A stretch of 14,371 nucleotides of DNA from an uncultured Sutterella sp. (GCA_905212345.1 CAJMEC010000045.1:1-14371), one strand, 5' to 3'. Shown: positions 1-6,490, counted from the stretch's first letter. Notes: generated by a model not told the origin, from the sequence alone. A program made the numbers and translations.

Positions 1-46
1 ATCCCTCAAAACCCAGTCATATCGGGCTTTTTGGGCCTCTGAAATC

Positions 47-56
47 ATTCCCACTC
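47..56 (-). repeat. Distal attachment-site copy (displaced guaA end)
   Basis: ATTCCCACTC matches the last codons of guaA exactly. On the minus strand it reads GAG TGG GAA and then TGA at 47-45, so the guaA C-terminal residues and a stop are kept in frame. Positions 1-46 beyond it would be the original DNA downstream of guaA; they contain a weak terminator-like A-tract/hairpin/T-tract arrangement at about 8-31. Confidence 0.5.
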
Positions 57-96
57 GGCAAATTCAGATATATGGGAGCGTATTTAGGGTGATTTT

Positions 97-136
97 GCAG
101 GCAAAACATTCGCAAATATGTTAATGTTTTGCCTGC
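97..136. repeat. Perfect 14-bp inverted repeat, 12-nt spacer
   Basis: GCAGGCAAAACATT at 97-110 is the exact reverse complement of 123-136. Neither side has a T-tract, so it is not a standard rho-independent terminator. It lies about 30 nt downstream of the predicted start of the leftward promoter at 170-198, so it could form a strong hairpin in that leader or be a protein-binding operator or integrase arm site. Confidence 0.75.
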
Positions 137-169
137 TTATTTGAGGCAGTACGCTTTCTTAGTATCAAA

Positions 170-198
170 ATAGTATCACAAAAAACGAGAAATTGCAA
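170..198 (-). promoter_or_regulatory. Sigma70-type promoter, extended -10, reading leftward
   Basis: On the minus strand TTGCAA (198-193) is followed after 17 bp by TACTAT (175-170), with a TGn extended -10 just before it. The predicted start is near 163, and transcription runs toward the window edge through the 97-136 hairpin. It points away from the kinase gene, so its target is a gene to the left of the window or a short RNA. Confidence 0.45.
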
Positions 199-259
199 GG
201 GTTTCAGGCCATAAACGGCCACAATCAAAACTTCCCTCAATTTGATGTAAGTTTCTGGC

Positions 260-288
260 GAAATGGGTCTCAAATCGAGACCCGTTTC
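260..288. repeat. 12-bp hairpin with 5-nt loop
   Basis: Positions 260-271 pair with 277-288 around the loop AAATC; the only non-Watson-Crick pair is a T/G at 264/284. The core is GGGTCTC/GAGACCC. There is no T-run on either side, so it is more likely an operator or structural element than a terminator. It sits between the end of the kinase gene (355) and the leftward promoter (170-198). Confidence 0.6.
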
Positions 289-354
289 GACCATGGGACG
301 CAATTCGAACATTGACGACCCCGACGGGATTTGCGATGGTTCAAAATGTCGAAG

Positions 355-903
355 TTATTGATGTAGCAAACAGGTTTTATTTCTAATTTTTTCTTTTACT
401 GTGAGAACGGTATCGTTAATCGAAAGATTAGTAGTGTCTATAACATTTTTCTCGTATATTCCGAGATTGCAAAATTGTTTCCACATCGTTTCTACCAATT
501 CGATATTTGTATCTCTATCTAATTTTGAGCGCCCAATCGCCCGTTTTATGGTTTCTTCTTTATTAGTTCTCAAAATGATGTAGTGTACCTCATATCCCTC
601 TTGAACGACATTTAGCCACGGCTCCAGAAACCACGGGCCGATAATGCCATCTACAATTACATCATATCCACCGCGAGCAAACCGCTTTGCGGCTTCTAAG
701 AAAGACTCAATCACTACCAAGTTTTGGTCGTTAGATTGCGGCAGATGTGGAGGAATGGCGTTTTTGCTCAGATAATGATAAAAGTCATCCGTATGCATAT
801 GAACAGACTTTTCCATGCTGGATTCTTTCGCAATAATAGATGATGTTGTAGTTTTTCCGGTTCCTGGCGATCCTGTAATCACAAGAATTCTTCCTTGTTC
901 CAT
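355..903 (-). CDS. P-loop kinase-like AAA_33-type ATPase/phosphotransferase
   Basis: Predicted cytoplasmic nucleoside-triphosphate-dependent kinase of 182 aa; substrate unknown. A Walker A loop, GSPGTGKT, lies at residues 11-18 directly after the first strand, as in small-molecule kinases of the shikimate, gluconate and chloramphenicol phosphotransferase kind. An HTDDFY stretch at 37-42 is a likely substrate-side acidic site, the strand YDVIVDG (80-86) is Walker B-like, and basic residues R121, R125 and R130 fit a lid. I start at 903 because GGAGG at 919-915 sits 11 nt upstream and the P-loop then falls close to the N-terminus; an ATG at 921 would add six residues but lies on that Shine-Dalgarno. 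The gene is visibly AT-richer than guaA and lies inside the guaA island remnant, which suggests horizontal gain. It could act on an antibiotic or a nucleoside; the sequence does not decide. Confidence 0.8.
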   Translation of the reverse strand: MEQGRILVITGSPGTGKTTTSSIIAKESSMEKSVHMHTDDFYHYLSKNAIPPHLPQSNDQNLVVIESFLEAAKRFARGGYDVIVDGIIGPWFLEPWLNVVQEGYEVHYIILRTNKEETIKRAIGRSKLDRDTNIELVETMWKQFCNLGIYEKNVIDTTNLSINDTVLTVKEKIRNKTCLLHQ

Positions 904-988
904 TTGTATTAGGCCCTCCATAACTCTCGGTTAATCTTTCTATTCCTTAAAAAGATGTATATCGTAGAATACTTTATAAATCCACTTT

Positions 989-1126
989 TTACCTTCCTCC
1001 CCGGTCAAGGGAGTGCCGTGGCCGTTTGCGGCCTTTCTCCGCTTGCTCCCTCTGCTTGTCGGCCTCCACCGCCGCCACCTGCTCCGGGCCCAAGACCCGC
1101 TTGACCCGTGTATAGTTGGCGGAGCA
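989..1126 (-). pseudogene. Headless C-terminal coding fragment, high GC
   Basis: A minus-strand frame runs from about 1126 to a TAA at 991-989, with no start codon. About 44 codons from 1123 are 67% GC overall, and 35 of 44 third positions are G or C, much above the neighbours, which supports former coding use. The peptide is rich in Lys, Arg, Glu and Gln and ends SLDRGGR, a basic tail of the sort seen on DNA-handling or mobilization proteins of high-GC gut bacteria (impression only, not an identification). It is cut abruptly just beyond the guaA terminator, so its 5' part was lost. Its composition differs from both guaA and the kinase gene, which implies a third source. Confidence 0.5.
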
Positions 1127-1129
1127 TAA

Positions 1130-1163
1130 AAAACCGCAGAGCCCCGATATCATGGGCCCTGCG
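1130..1163 (-). terminator. Rho-independent terminator after guaA
   Basis: Positions 1135-1144 pair with 1154-1163. In minus-strand RNA the one irregular pair (1140/1158) is a U-G wobble, while on the plus strand it would be an A-C mismatch, so the hairpin suits the guaA direction. It is followed by a T-run (1132-1127 region) on the minus strand. The stop of guaA is 18 nt upstream. Confidence 0.8.
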
Positions 1164-1180
1164 TTTTTTTTAATTTCCGG

Positions 1181-2746
1181 TTATTCCCACTCAATCGTGG
1201 CAGGCGGCTTACCGCTGATATCGTAACAAACACGGTTAATACCGCGTACTTCATTGATGATACGATTGGAAACCTTACCCAATAACTCATAGGGCAAATG
1301 AGACCAACGGGCCGTCATGAAGTCGCTCGTTTCAACAGAGCGTAAGCTGACAACCCATTCGTAAGTACGACCGTCGCCCATTACACCCACACTCTTAACA
1401 GGAAGGAATACCACAAAGGCTTGACTGACCTTGTCATAAAGACCGGCATTACGAAGTTCTTCAATGAAAATCGCATCGGCTTCACGCAACAGATCGGCAT
1501 ATTCCTTCTTGACTTCACCCAAAATGCGGACACCCAAACCCGGTCCCGGGAAGGGGTGACGATAAACCATTTCAGCCGGCAAACCTAAAGCAACACCCAA
1601 TTCGCGGACTTCATCCTTAAATAGACCGCGCAACGGTTCAAGCAACTTCAAATGTAACGTATCCGGCAAGCCGCCAACATTGTGGTGGCTCTTAATTGTT
1701 TTCGCTTTCTTTGTCTTGGCACCGGCCGATTCAATCACATCAGGATAAATCGTTCCTTGTGCAAGCCACTTGGCGTTGGGCAGCTTGGCGGCTTCTTCTT
1801 GGAAAACTTCAACAAAAAGTCGGCCGATAATCTTGCGCTTTTGTTCAGGATCGGTAACACCGGCCAATTCACCCATAAAACGGTCAACGGCGTCAACCAC
1901 AATGAGCTTTAAGCCCATGTTCTTTTCAAAAGTTTCACGAACTTGTTCGCGTTCATTTTTACGCAACAAACCGTTATCAACGAACACACAGGTCAATTGC
2001 TTGCCGATGGCCTTGTGAATCAACGCAGCGGTCACGGAAGAGTCAACGCCACCGGAAAGACCCAAGATAACTTCTTCATCACCGACTTGCGCACGAATTT
2101 GCTCAACAGCTTCCTTCACATAGTCACCCATGATCCAGGAAGGCTCTGCCTTACAGATATCGAGAACAAAACGGTTGAGGATTTGACGGCCTTGAAGCGT
2201 ATGAGTTACTTCAGGATGGAATTGAACCGCATAATAGTGACGGGTTTCATCACACATACCGGCGATGGGGCAAGAAGGCGTTGAGCACATCACTTTAAAG
2301 CCCTCGGGCAACTGCGTGACTTTATCGCCGTGGCTCATCCACACCTTCATGATGGATTCGCCGGCTTCATTCTTTGTATCTTCGATGCCCTTGAGCAATT
2401 CGGAATTGTTGTGGTTTTTCACTTCGGCGTAGCCAAATTCACGCTTTCCGACATTTTCCACCTTACCGCCCAATTGCTGAGCCATGGTTTGCATGCCGTA
2501 GCAGATACCCAAAATAGGTACACCCGCGTTAAAAACCGCTTGGCTAATTCGATCCGTGCTTTCTTCATAAGCGCTCATATGAGAACCGGAAAGGATGATG
2601 CCTTTCGGATTGTATTCGCGAATGAAGCTTTCGGAGACGTCATTGGGATGCACTTCGCAGTAAACGTGAGCTTCGCGCACGCGACGGGCAATCAATTGCG
2701 TCACTTGAGAACCGAAGTCCAAAATAAGAATACGATCGTGAGTCAT
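1181..2746 (-). CDS. guaA: GMP synthase (glutamine-hydrolysing)
   Basis: Converts XMP to GMP using ATP and glutamine, the last step of de novo guanine nucleotide synthesis, in the cytoplasm. The 521-aa protein is full length (family about 525). The N-terminal class I glutamine amidotransferase domain (about 1-200) has the nucleophile Cys82 in GICYGMQ and the His177/Glu179 partners in QFHPEV. The ATP pyrophosphatase domain follows, with the PP-loop SGGVDSS at 231-237, and the C-terminal dimerization domain ends in the family-typical PPATIEWE. It lies 107 bp downstream of guaB on the same strand with a hairpin between them. The start at 2746 is an ATG with no clear Shine-Dalgarno, unlike guaB. 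Its last codons double as a presumed integration site. Confidence 0.97.
   Translation of the reverse strand: MTHDRILILDFGSQVTQLIARRVREAHVYCEVHPNDVSESFIREYNPKGIILSGSHMSAYEESTDRISQAVFNAGVPILGICYGMQTMAQQLGGKVENVGKREFGYAEVKNHNNSELLKGIEDTKNEAGESIMKVWMSHGDKVTQLPEGFKVMCSTPSCPIAGMCDETRHYYAVQFHPEVTHTLQGRQILNRFVLDICKAEPSWIMGDYVKEAVEQIRAQVGDEEVILGLSGGVDSSVTAALIHKAIGKQLTCVFVDNGLLRKNEREQVRETFEKNMGLKLIVVDAVDRFMGELAGVTDPEQKRKIIGRLFVEVFQEEAAKLPNAKWLAQGTIYPDVIESAGAKTKKAKTIKSHHNVGGLPDTLHLKLLEPLRGLFKDEVRELGVALGLPAEMVYRHPFPGPGLGVRILGEVKKEYADLLREADAIFIEELRNAGLYDKVSQAFVVFLPVKSVGVMGDGRTYEWVVSLRSVETSDFMTARWSHLPYELLGKVSNRIINEVRGINRVCYDISGKPPATIEWE
1183..1192 (-). repeat. guaA-proximal attachment-site copy
   Basis: The same 10 bp, ATTCCCACTC, lies within the final codons of guaA and the first base of its stop. 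It would be the junction between guaA and the integrated DNA, so the guaA stop and the terminator at 1130-1163 may have been supplied by the element. Confidence 0.5.
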
Positions 2747-2784
2747 GGTCGTTTGTCGTAAAAATTAAAAAACAAAAATCATTA

Positions 2785-2824
2785 AGGCGCGAGTAAGTTT
2801 ACAGATTAAACTCAACTCGCGCCT
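2785..2824 (-). terminator. Hairpin between guaB and guaA, likely partial terminator
   Basis: A perfect 10-bp stem (2785-2794 with 2815-2824) carries a second inner 5-bp stem (2796-2800 with 2808-2812). On the minus strand it follows guaB by about 30 nt; interrupted T-runs start roughly nine bases beyond it rather than directly at the stem. This suits an intercistronic attenuator or mRNA-stabilising hairpin that lowers guaA relative to guaB. A strong terminator would leave guaA without an obvious promoter. Confidence 0.55.
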
Positions 2825-2853
2825 GTTTATTCATCAAAAATGGCTACCGAAAC

Positions 2854-4320
2854 TTATTGTTCCTGACGGTAGTTCGGGGCTTCCTTCGTAATTCTTACGT
2901 CGTGGACGTGAGATTCACGCCAGCCAGCGGCCGTAATTTCAACGAATTCGGCACGTTGACGCATTTCTTCAACAGTGCGGCAACCGCAATAGCCCATCGA
3001 AGAGCGCAAACCGCCAATCATCTGGTAGACGATCTGAGAGAGCGGTCCCTTGTAGGGCACCATACCTTCGATACCTTCCGGAACAAACTTGCTGATGTTG
3101 CCGGAATTGTTGTCTTGGAAGTAACGGTCGGCGGAACCCTTTGTCATAGCGCCCAAGCTGCCCATGCCGCGGTAGCTCTTGAAAGAGCGACCTTGGTAGA
3201 GAACGACTTCACCCGGAGCTTCATCTGTGCCGGCAAACATACCACCCATCATCACAGCGTAAGCGCCGGCGGCCAAAGCCTTGGCGATGTCGCCGGAGAA
3301 GCGGATGCCACCGTCGGCGATCAACGGAACGCCTGTGCCTTCCAAAGCTTGAGCAACGTCGGAGACGGCCGTGATTTGCGGGACGCCAACACCGGCCACA
3401 ATACGGGTCGTACAAATAGAACCCGGTCCGATACCGACCTTAACACCGTCAGCACCGGCGTCAACCAATGCGCGGGCAGCTTCAGCGGTAGCAATGTTGC
3501 CACCGATGACTTGCAGTTGCGGGTAATTCTTCTTCACCCAAGCCACGCGATCCAAAACGCCCTGAGAGTGACCGTGAGCGGTATCAACCACAATCACGTC
3601 AACACCGGCTTCAAGCATCAATTCAATGCGTTCTTCCGTGCCCGCGCCGACACCAACAGCGGCACCGACAAGCAGACGACCGTGGGAGTCTTTGGCAGCA
3701 TTTGGGTGTTCACCGGCCTTGATAATGTCTTTTACCGTCATCAAGCCCGTGAGGTTAAAGTCCTTATCGACCACGAGAACACGTTCGACACGATGTTGAT
3801 GCATCAAGCGCTTGGCATCTTCGAGGCTGGCGCCTTCGCGAACTGTCACGAGACGATCGGCCGGCGTCATGATTTGGGACACCGGGATATCCATGCGCGT
3901 TTCAAAGCGAAGATCACGGGAAGTCACCATACCCAAGACACGCTTGTCATCGACAACCGGCAAACCGGAGATGTGACGTTCACGGCTCAAACGAATCACT
4001 TCACCGACTGTCATACCCGGAGTAACCGTAATCGGATCGGCCACCATACCGGCTTCATGACGCTTCACACGAGCCACTTCAGCTGCCTGCTGCTTAGGGC
4101 TCATATTTTTGTGAATAAAACCGATACCGCCTTCTTGAGCCAAAGCAATAGCCAAACCTGATTCCGTCACGGTATCCATAGCAGCGGAAACCATCGGAAT
4201 GTTCAAGCTTAATTCGCGGGTGATTTTGGTGGTCAGAACGGTGTCACGGGGGAGAACTTCAGAGTGTGCCGGAACGAGCAACACATCATCAAAAGTCAGT
4301 GCCTTTTGTCTAATGCGCAT
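2854..4320 (-). CDS. guaB: Inosine-5'-monophosphate dehydrogenase
   Basis: Oxidises IMP to XMP with NAD+, the committed step toward GMP, feeding GuaA encoded next. The 488-aa protein is full length. The TIM-barrel starts at DDVLLVPA (11-18); two CBS domains are inserted at about 95-205 (HISGLPVVDD and HRVERVLVVD). The catalytic Cys303 lies in GPGSICTTR, the phosphate-binding DGGIR at 336-340, and the flap Arg399-Tyr400 in SADRYF. A GAGG Shine-Dalgarno sits 5 nt before the ATG at 4320. A sigma70-like promoter at 4394-4423 gives it a leader of about 65 nt with a short hairpin. The CBS pair normally binds purine nucleotides and tunes activity (family knowledge). Confidence 0.97.
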   Translation of the reverse strand: MRIRQKALTFDDVLLVPAHSEVLPRDTVLTTKITRELSLNIPMVSAAMDTVTESGLAIALAQEGGIGFIHKNMSPKQQAAEVARVKRHEAGMVADPITVTPGMTVGEVIRLSRERHISGLPVVDDKRVLGMVTSRDLRFETRMDIPVSQIMTPADRLVTVREGASLEDAKRLMHQHRVERVLVVDKDFNLTGLMTVKDIIKAGEHPNAAKDSHGRLLVGAAVGVGAGTEERIELMLEAGVDVIVVDTAHGHSQGVLDRVAWVKKNYPQLQVIGGNIATAEAARALVDAGADGVKVGIGPGSICTTRIVAGVGVPQITAVSDVAQALEGTGVPLIADGGIRFSGDIAKALAAGAYAVMMGGMFAGTDEAPGEVVLYQGRSFKSYRGMGSLGAMTKGSADRYFQDNNSGNISKFVPEGIEGMVPYKGPLSQIVYQMIGGLRSSMGYCGCRTVEEMRQRAEFVEITAAGWRESHVHDVRITKEAPNYRQEQ

Positions 4321-4358
4321 GTTAACCTCAGTCGAAAAATGTAGAAAAAATTCGGCAT

Positions 4359-4375
4359 CGCCATGGAGAATGGCG
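4359..4375 (-). promoter_or_regulatory. Small hairpin in the guaB leader
   Basis: CGCCAT at 4359-4364 pairs with ATGGCG at 4370-4375 around a 5-nt loop. In the minus-strand RNA it forms about 12 nt after the predicted guaB start, and a run of six T follows eight bases later (4351-4344 region). It could weakly attenuate guaB or just structure the leader. It is not a recognised purine riboswitch. Confidence 0.3.
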
Positions 4376-4393
4376 TAAAAAGATTAACGATGT

Positions 4394-4423
4394 ATTTTAA
4401 CTTATTTCTAGAGATTTTCGCAA
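4394..4423 (-). promoter_or_regulatory. Predicted guaB promoter
   Basis: TTGCGA (4423-4418) and TAAAAT (4399-4394) are separated by 18 bp on the minus strand; they match the sigma70 consensus at 4 of 6 and 5 of 6 positions. It lies between the rnfH stop (4445) and guaB, so guaB-guaA can be expressed apart from rnfH. Confidence 0.55.
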
Positions 4424-4444
4424 CTAAAATAGCGATATTTTCAA

Positions 4445-4753
4445 TCAAAGCAGACGATGTTTCCCACCATTGCGGCCACGAATTAATACATTTTCGGGTT
4501 TTTGATTCTTTTCTTCACGCAACCGTCTGGCTGTCATGGGATCTACGGTCAGAGCAGGCAAAATCTCGATCCTATCGCCTTCTGAAATTTTTGTTTGCGG
4601 ATCCTTCAGTACATTCCAAAGAGCTAATTTCTGGTTGTTGCCTACCGTCCAACCGGCCTCTTGAACGGCTTGCTGCAAAGTAGTGCCTTCGGGGAGCTCT
4701 AGCGTTTTTACAAAAACCTCATCCCGATCAAGCCGAACGACAGTTACTTGCAT
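4445..4753 (-). CDS. rnfH: RnfH family protein (beta-grasp, UPF0125)
   Basis: Small protein of 102 aa with the ubiquitin-like beta-grasp pattern of the RnfH family; the segments VTVVRL, LELPEGTTLQQAVQEAGW and GDRIEILPALTVDP are typical. Its biochemical role is not settled; the name comes from association with rnf electron-transport genes, and in betaproteobacteria it commonly sits by ratA next to guaB (family knowledge). I start at the ATG at 4753, which has GGAG 7 nt upstream; a longer frame to 4792 would begin in the preceding terminator. The C-terminus is basic (RGRNGGKHR). Here ratA is absent and the ttdAB genes occupy its usual place. The terminator at 4771-4805 ends only about 18 nt before the start codon, so rnfH may rely on read-through. 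Confidence 0.85.
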   Translation of the reverse strand: MQVTVVRLDRDEVFVKTLELPEGTTLQQAVQEAGWTVGNNQKLALWNVLKDPQTKISEGDRIEILPALTVDPMTARRLREEKNQKPENVLIRGRNGGKHRLL

Positions 4754-4770
4754 TCTCAATCTCCAAAAAC

Positions 4771-4805
4771 AAAAAACCTCGGCCGGCAACAAACCAAGCC
4801 GAGGT
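4771..4805 (-). terminator. Strong rho-independent terminator after ttdB
   Basis: An 8-bp perfect stem, ACCTCGGC at 4776-4783 with GCCGAGGT at 4798-4805, has a 14-nt loop and is followed on the minus strand by T-runs (T6, G, T5). It closes the ttdAB transcript 19 nt after the ttdB stop and immediately precedes the rnfH ribosome-binding site. Confidence 0.85.
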
Positions 4806-4823
4806 GCATTTTAACCAAAACGG

Positions 4824-5441
4824 TTATTGAATGAAGCTCACGTGCTTGTTGATTTCTTCAACAATCTGATTCTTCTGTTCATTAAAGTGTTTCTTATTTT
4901 GTTCAAAAAGGTTATTGCCGTGCGCATCAATGGAAACCACGAGCGGTCCGAATTCTTTCACTCGCATCACCCACATGGCTTCAGGCATACCCAATTCGGG
5001 CCATTGGCAGTCTTCCACTTCTTCGACGCACTCCGCAGCCACCACAGCGCAACCGCCGGGGAAAACGCAATGCAACGCTTTGGTTTCTTTGCAGCCGGCT
5101 GTTGTATTCGGTCCCATGCCGCCTTTGCCGACAATGAGTTTTGTACCGGTTTGCTCTAGGAACTGCTTTTGGAATTTTTCCATACGCATTGAGGTTGTCG
5201 GACCAATGGAGACGACATCAAACTTCGTCGGATCATCTTTGCGATGCACCATGATCGGACCGGCATGGAAAATCGCCTTACCTCTCAAATCCACAGGCAA
5301 CTTGCGACCCAACTTCACCAAGCGCGTGTGAGCGGCATCGCGTGCCGTCACAAGGTAGCCAGTCAAATAAATCACATCACCGATTTTGATATCTTCCAAA
5401 TCCTTGTCTTGGATCGGTGTTGTCAGAACTTTTTTGCTCAT
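4824..5441 (-). CDS. ttdB: Class I fumarase / L(+)-tartrate dehydratase, beta subunit
   Basis: The 205-aa beta subunit of a heteromeric [4Fe-4S] hydro-lyase that interconverts either L-tartrate and oxaloacetate or malate and fumarate. It resembles E. coli TtdB throughout: TTPI near the start, GDVIYLTG (21-28), ARDAAH (33-38), GKAIFHAGPI, GPTTSMRM (80-87), GKGGMGP (105-111), and KEFGPLVVSIDAHGNNL near the end. The swivelling C-terminal domain of one-chain fumarases is a separate protein in this type. The ATG at 5441 overlaps the ttdA stop (ATGA) and has GGGAG 7 nt upstream, so the two subunits are translationally coupled. No ttdT transporter or ttdR-type regulator is nearby, which leans toward a housekeeping fumarase role, but substrate cannot be read from sequence alone. 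Confidence 0.92.
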   Translation of the reverse strand: MSKKVLTTPIQDKDLEDIKIGDVIYLTGYLVTARDAAHTRLVKLGRKLPVDLRGKAIFHAGPIMVHRKDDPTKFDVVSIGPTTSMRMEKFQKQFLEQTGTKLIVGKGGMGPNTTAGCKETKALHCVFPGGCAVVAAECVEEVEDCQWPELGMPEAMWVMRVKEFGPLVVSIDAHGNNLFEQNKKHFNEQKNQIVEEINKHVSFIQ

Positions 5442-6340
5442 AATCTAACTCCCTTGTAAGACAAGAGTTCGTAGCTCATATCCGCATGAAGCTTAATGGC
5501 GGCGCGGCGGTGTGCCCAGCAGCCCATCGAAATACCCACAGCCAAGCATGAAGGATGACGGGCGGCATCTTCAATGTTGACACCCATCACACTCTTGACA
5601 CCGGTCAGGCCACCGGGTCCGACATTCAACTTATTGAGACCTTCTTCGAGCAAACGTTCCATTTCTGCTCCGCGAGGATTGGGATTATGAGAACCAACCG
5701 GACGCATCAAGGCTTTCTTGGATAAACGAGCAGCCACTTCAACGCTGCCGGCAATACCGACACCCACCAAAACCGGCGGGCACGCGTTGATGCCGCGCTC
5801 GACCATCGTATCGAAGATGTATTGCACAATGCCTTCATAACCTTCCACAGGCATCAAAACTTTAGCCGTTCCGGGAAGAGAACATCCGCCACCGGCCATG
5901 TAGGCATAAATCACGCACTCATCACTATCGGGTACGATATCCCAATCAATCCAAGGGATGCGGTGACCGGTATTGTTGCCGGAATTCTTTTCATCGAAAA
6001 TTTGAACCGCGTTGTGGCGAAGAGGAGCCTGTACCGTTGCCCGGCGCGTAGCCTCCGCGAGCGCTTGCTGCATTTTTCCCAAAATCGGGAAACGATCACC
6101 GACTTCAATAAAGTACTGGATAACGCCCGTGTCCTGACACATCGGACGATCGAGTTCCTTGGCCAAAGCAATGTCTTTAAACATCGCGTCGTAAATAATC
6201 TTGGCCATATCCGTCGTTTGTTCGGCACGCAATTCTTCAAGCTTTGCTTGGACATCATCGGGAAGATGTTTGCCAAAATAAGCCGTGAAGTCTGCCATCA
6301 CGTCGGTGAACTTTTTAACGAGTTCAGCTTGATTTTCCAT
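5438..6340 (-). CDS. ttdA: Class I fumarase / L(+)-tartrate dehydratase, alpha subunit
   Basis: The 300-aa alpha subunit carries the Fe-S cluster; likely cluster ligands are Cys68 (CQDTG), Cys187 (NACPPVLVG) and Cys274 (GCWAHRR). APLRHNAV, GKNTG-like NNTGHRIPW and YMAGGGCSLPG are family signatures, and the sequence is close to E. coli TtdA in length and motifs. The cluster is oxygen-sensitive in this class, in keeping with an anaerobic host. I start at the ATG at 6340, with purine-rich AGGAAAGAAG upstream and typical length; the open frame continues to 6508 but that extension has no family resemblance and crosses the promoter region. It is the first gene of a two-gene operon ending at the 4771-4805 terminator. 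Annotated elsewhere simply as fumarate hydratase. Confidence 0.93.
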   Translation of the reverse strand: MENQAELVKKFTDVMADFTAYFGKHLPDDVQAKLEELRAEQTTDMAKIIYDAMFKDIALAKELDRPMCQDTGVIQYFIEVGDRFPILGKMQQALAEATRRATVQAPLRHNAVQIFDEKNSGNNTGHRIPWIDWDIVPDSDECVIYAYMAGGGCSLPGTAKVLMPVEGYEGIVQYIFDTMVERGINACPPVLVGVGIAGSVEVAARLSKKALMRPVGSHNPNPRGAEMERLLEEGLNKLNVGPGGLTGVKSVMGVNIEDAARHPSCLAVGISMGCWAHRRAAIKLHADMSYELLSYKGVRL

Positions 6341-6396
6341 GATGTTCTTCTTTCCTAAAATTGACGAAAATTCGCGTCCCCAAGACGCCATTTTGA

Positions 6397-6426
6397 ATAT
6401 TAAAAAAAGCAAGTTACCAGCGTCAA
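6397..6426 (-). promoter_or_regulatory. Predicted ttdAB promoter
   Basis: TTGACG (6426-6421, 5 of 6) and TAATAT (6402-6397, 4 of 6) are 18 bp apart on the minus strand. The predicted start near 6390 gives a 50-nt leader with a short GCGTC/GACGC hairpin (6374-6378 with 6384-6388). It is back to back with the smpB promoter. Confidence 0.5.
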
Positions 6427-6481
6427 CAGCATTTCGTGTAAAGCCAAATGACACTCTGATTTTCCTCAAAATGTAAGGCCT

Positions 6482-6490
6482 TGGTAGAAT
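6482..6490 (+). promoter_or_regulatory. Extended -10 promoter of smpB
   Basis: TGGTAGAAT carries a TGn followed by TAGAAT (5 of 6 to consensus); no good -35 is seen, which extended -10 promoters tolerate. The predicted start is about 6497, which makes the GTG at 6491 unusable and supports the smpB start at 6527. Confidence 0.5.

Larger units (their letters stand above)
57..354. other. Non-coding end of the guaA island remnant
   Basis: I see no convincing gene here. The only open frame of note (minus strand, about 63 codons, ending near 121) begins at 312 inside AT-rich DNA, overlaps a good promoter and a 14-bp inverted-repeat arm, and matches nothing I know. The stretch holds a leftward promoter at 170-198, a long inverted repeat at 97-136, a hairpin at 260-288 and an 8-bp direct repeat TAGTATCA at 160-167 and 171-178. 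The layout suits the recombination or control end of an integrated element. Confidence 0.4.
47..1192. mobile_element. Remnant of an element integrated at the guaA 3' end
   Basis: The 1.1-kb stretch is bounded by a 10-bp direct repeat, ATTCCCACTC, at 47-56 and at 1183-1192. The right copy is the end of guaA, reading Glu-Trp-Glu-TAA on the minus strand. The left copy also reads Glu-Trp-Glu followed by an in-frame TGA, as expected of a displaced original guaA end. The 3' end of guaA is a known integration hotspot for genomic islands (family knowledge). The interior is compositionally mosaic: an AT-rich kinase-like gene, a 67% GC coding fragment, and non-coding DNA with inverted repeats. No integrase or excisionase is visible, so this would be a decayed or deleted remnant that cannot move by itself. 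A 10-bp repeat could arise by chance; the conserved stop frame makes that less likely. Confidence 0.55.

Noticed and set aside
160..183. Short direct repeats as a CRISPR array
   Set aside because: Only two 8-bp copies 11 bp apart with no regular spacers.
121..312. 63-codon minus-strand open frame
   Set aside because: It overlaps a good promoter (170-198), a hairpin (260-288) and one arm of the inverted repeat, has no clear ribosome-binding site and resembles no family I know.
2330..2761. Long plus-strand open frames opposite guaA
   Set aside because: Shadows of the guaA reading frame with no independent start signals.
2857..4161. 434-codon plus-strand open frame
   Set aside because: Antisense shadow of guaB, whose motifs and length are certain; the product is His/Thr/Asn-rich and unlike any protein family.
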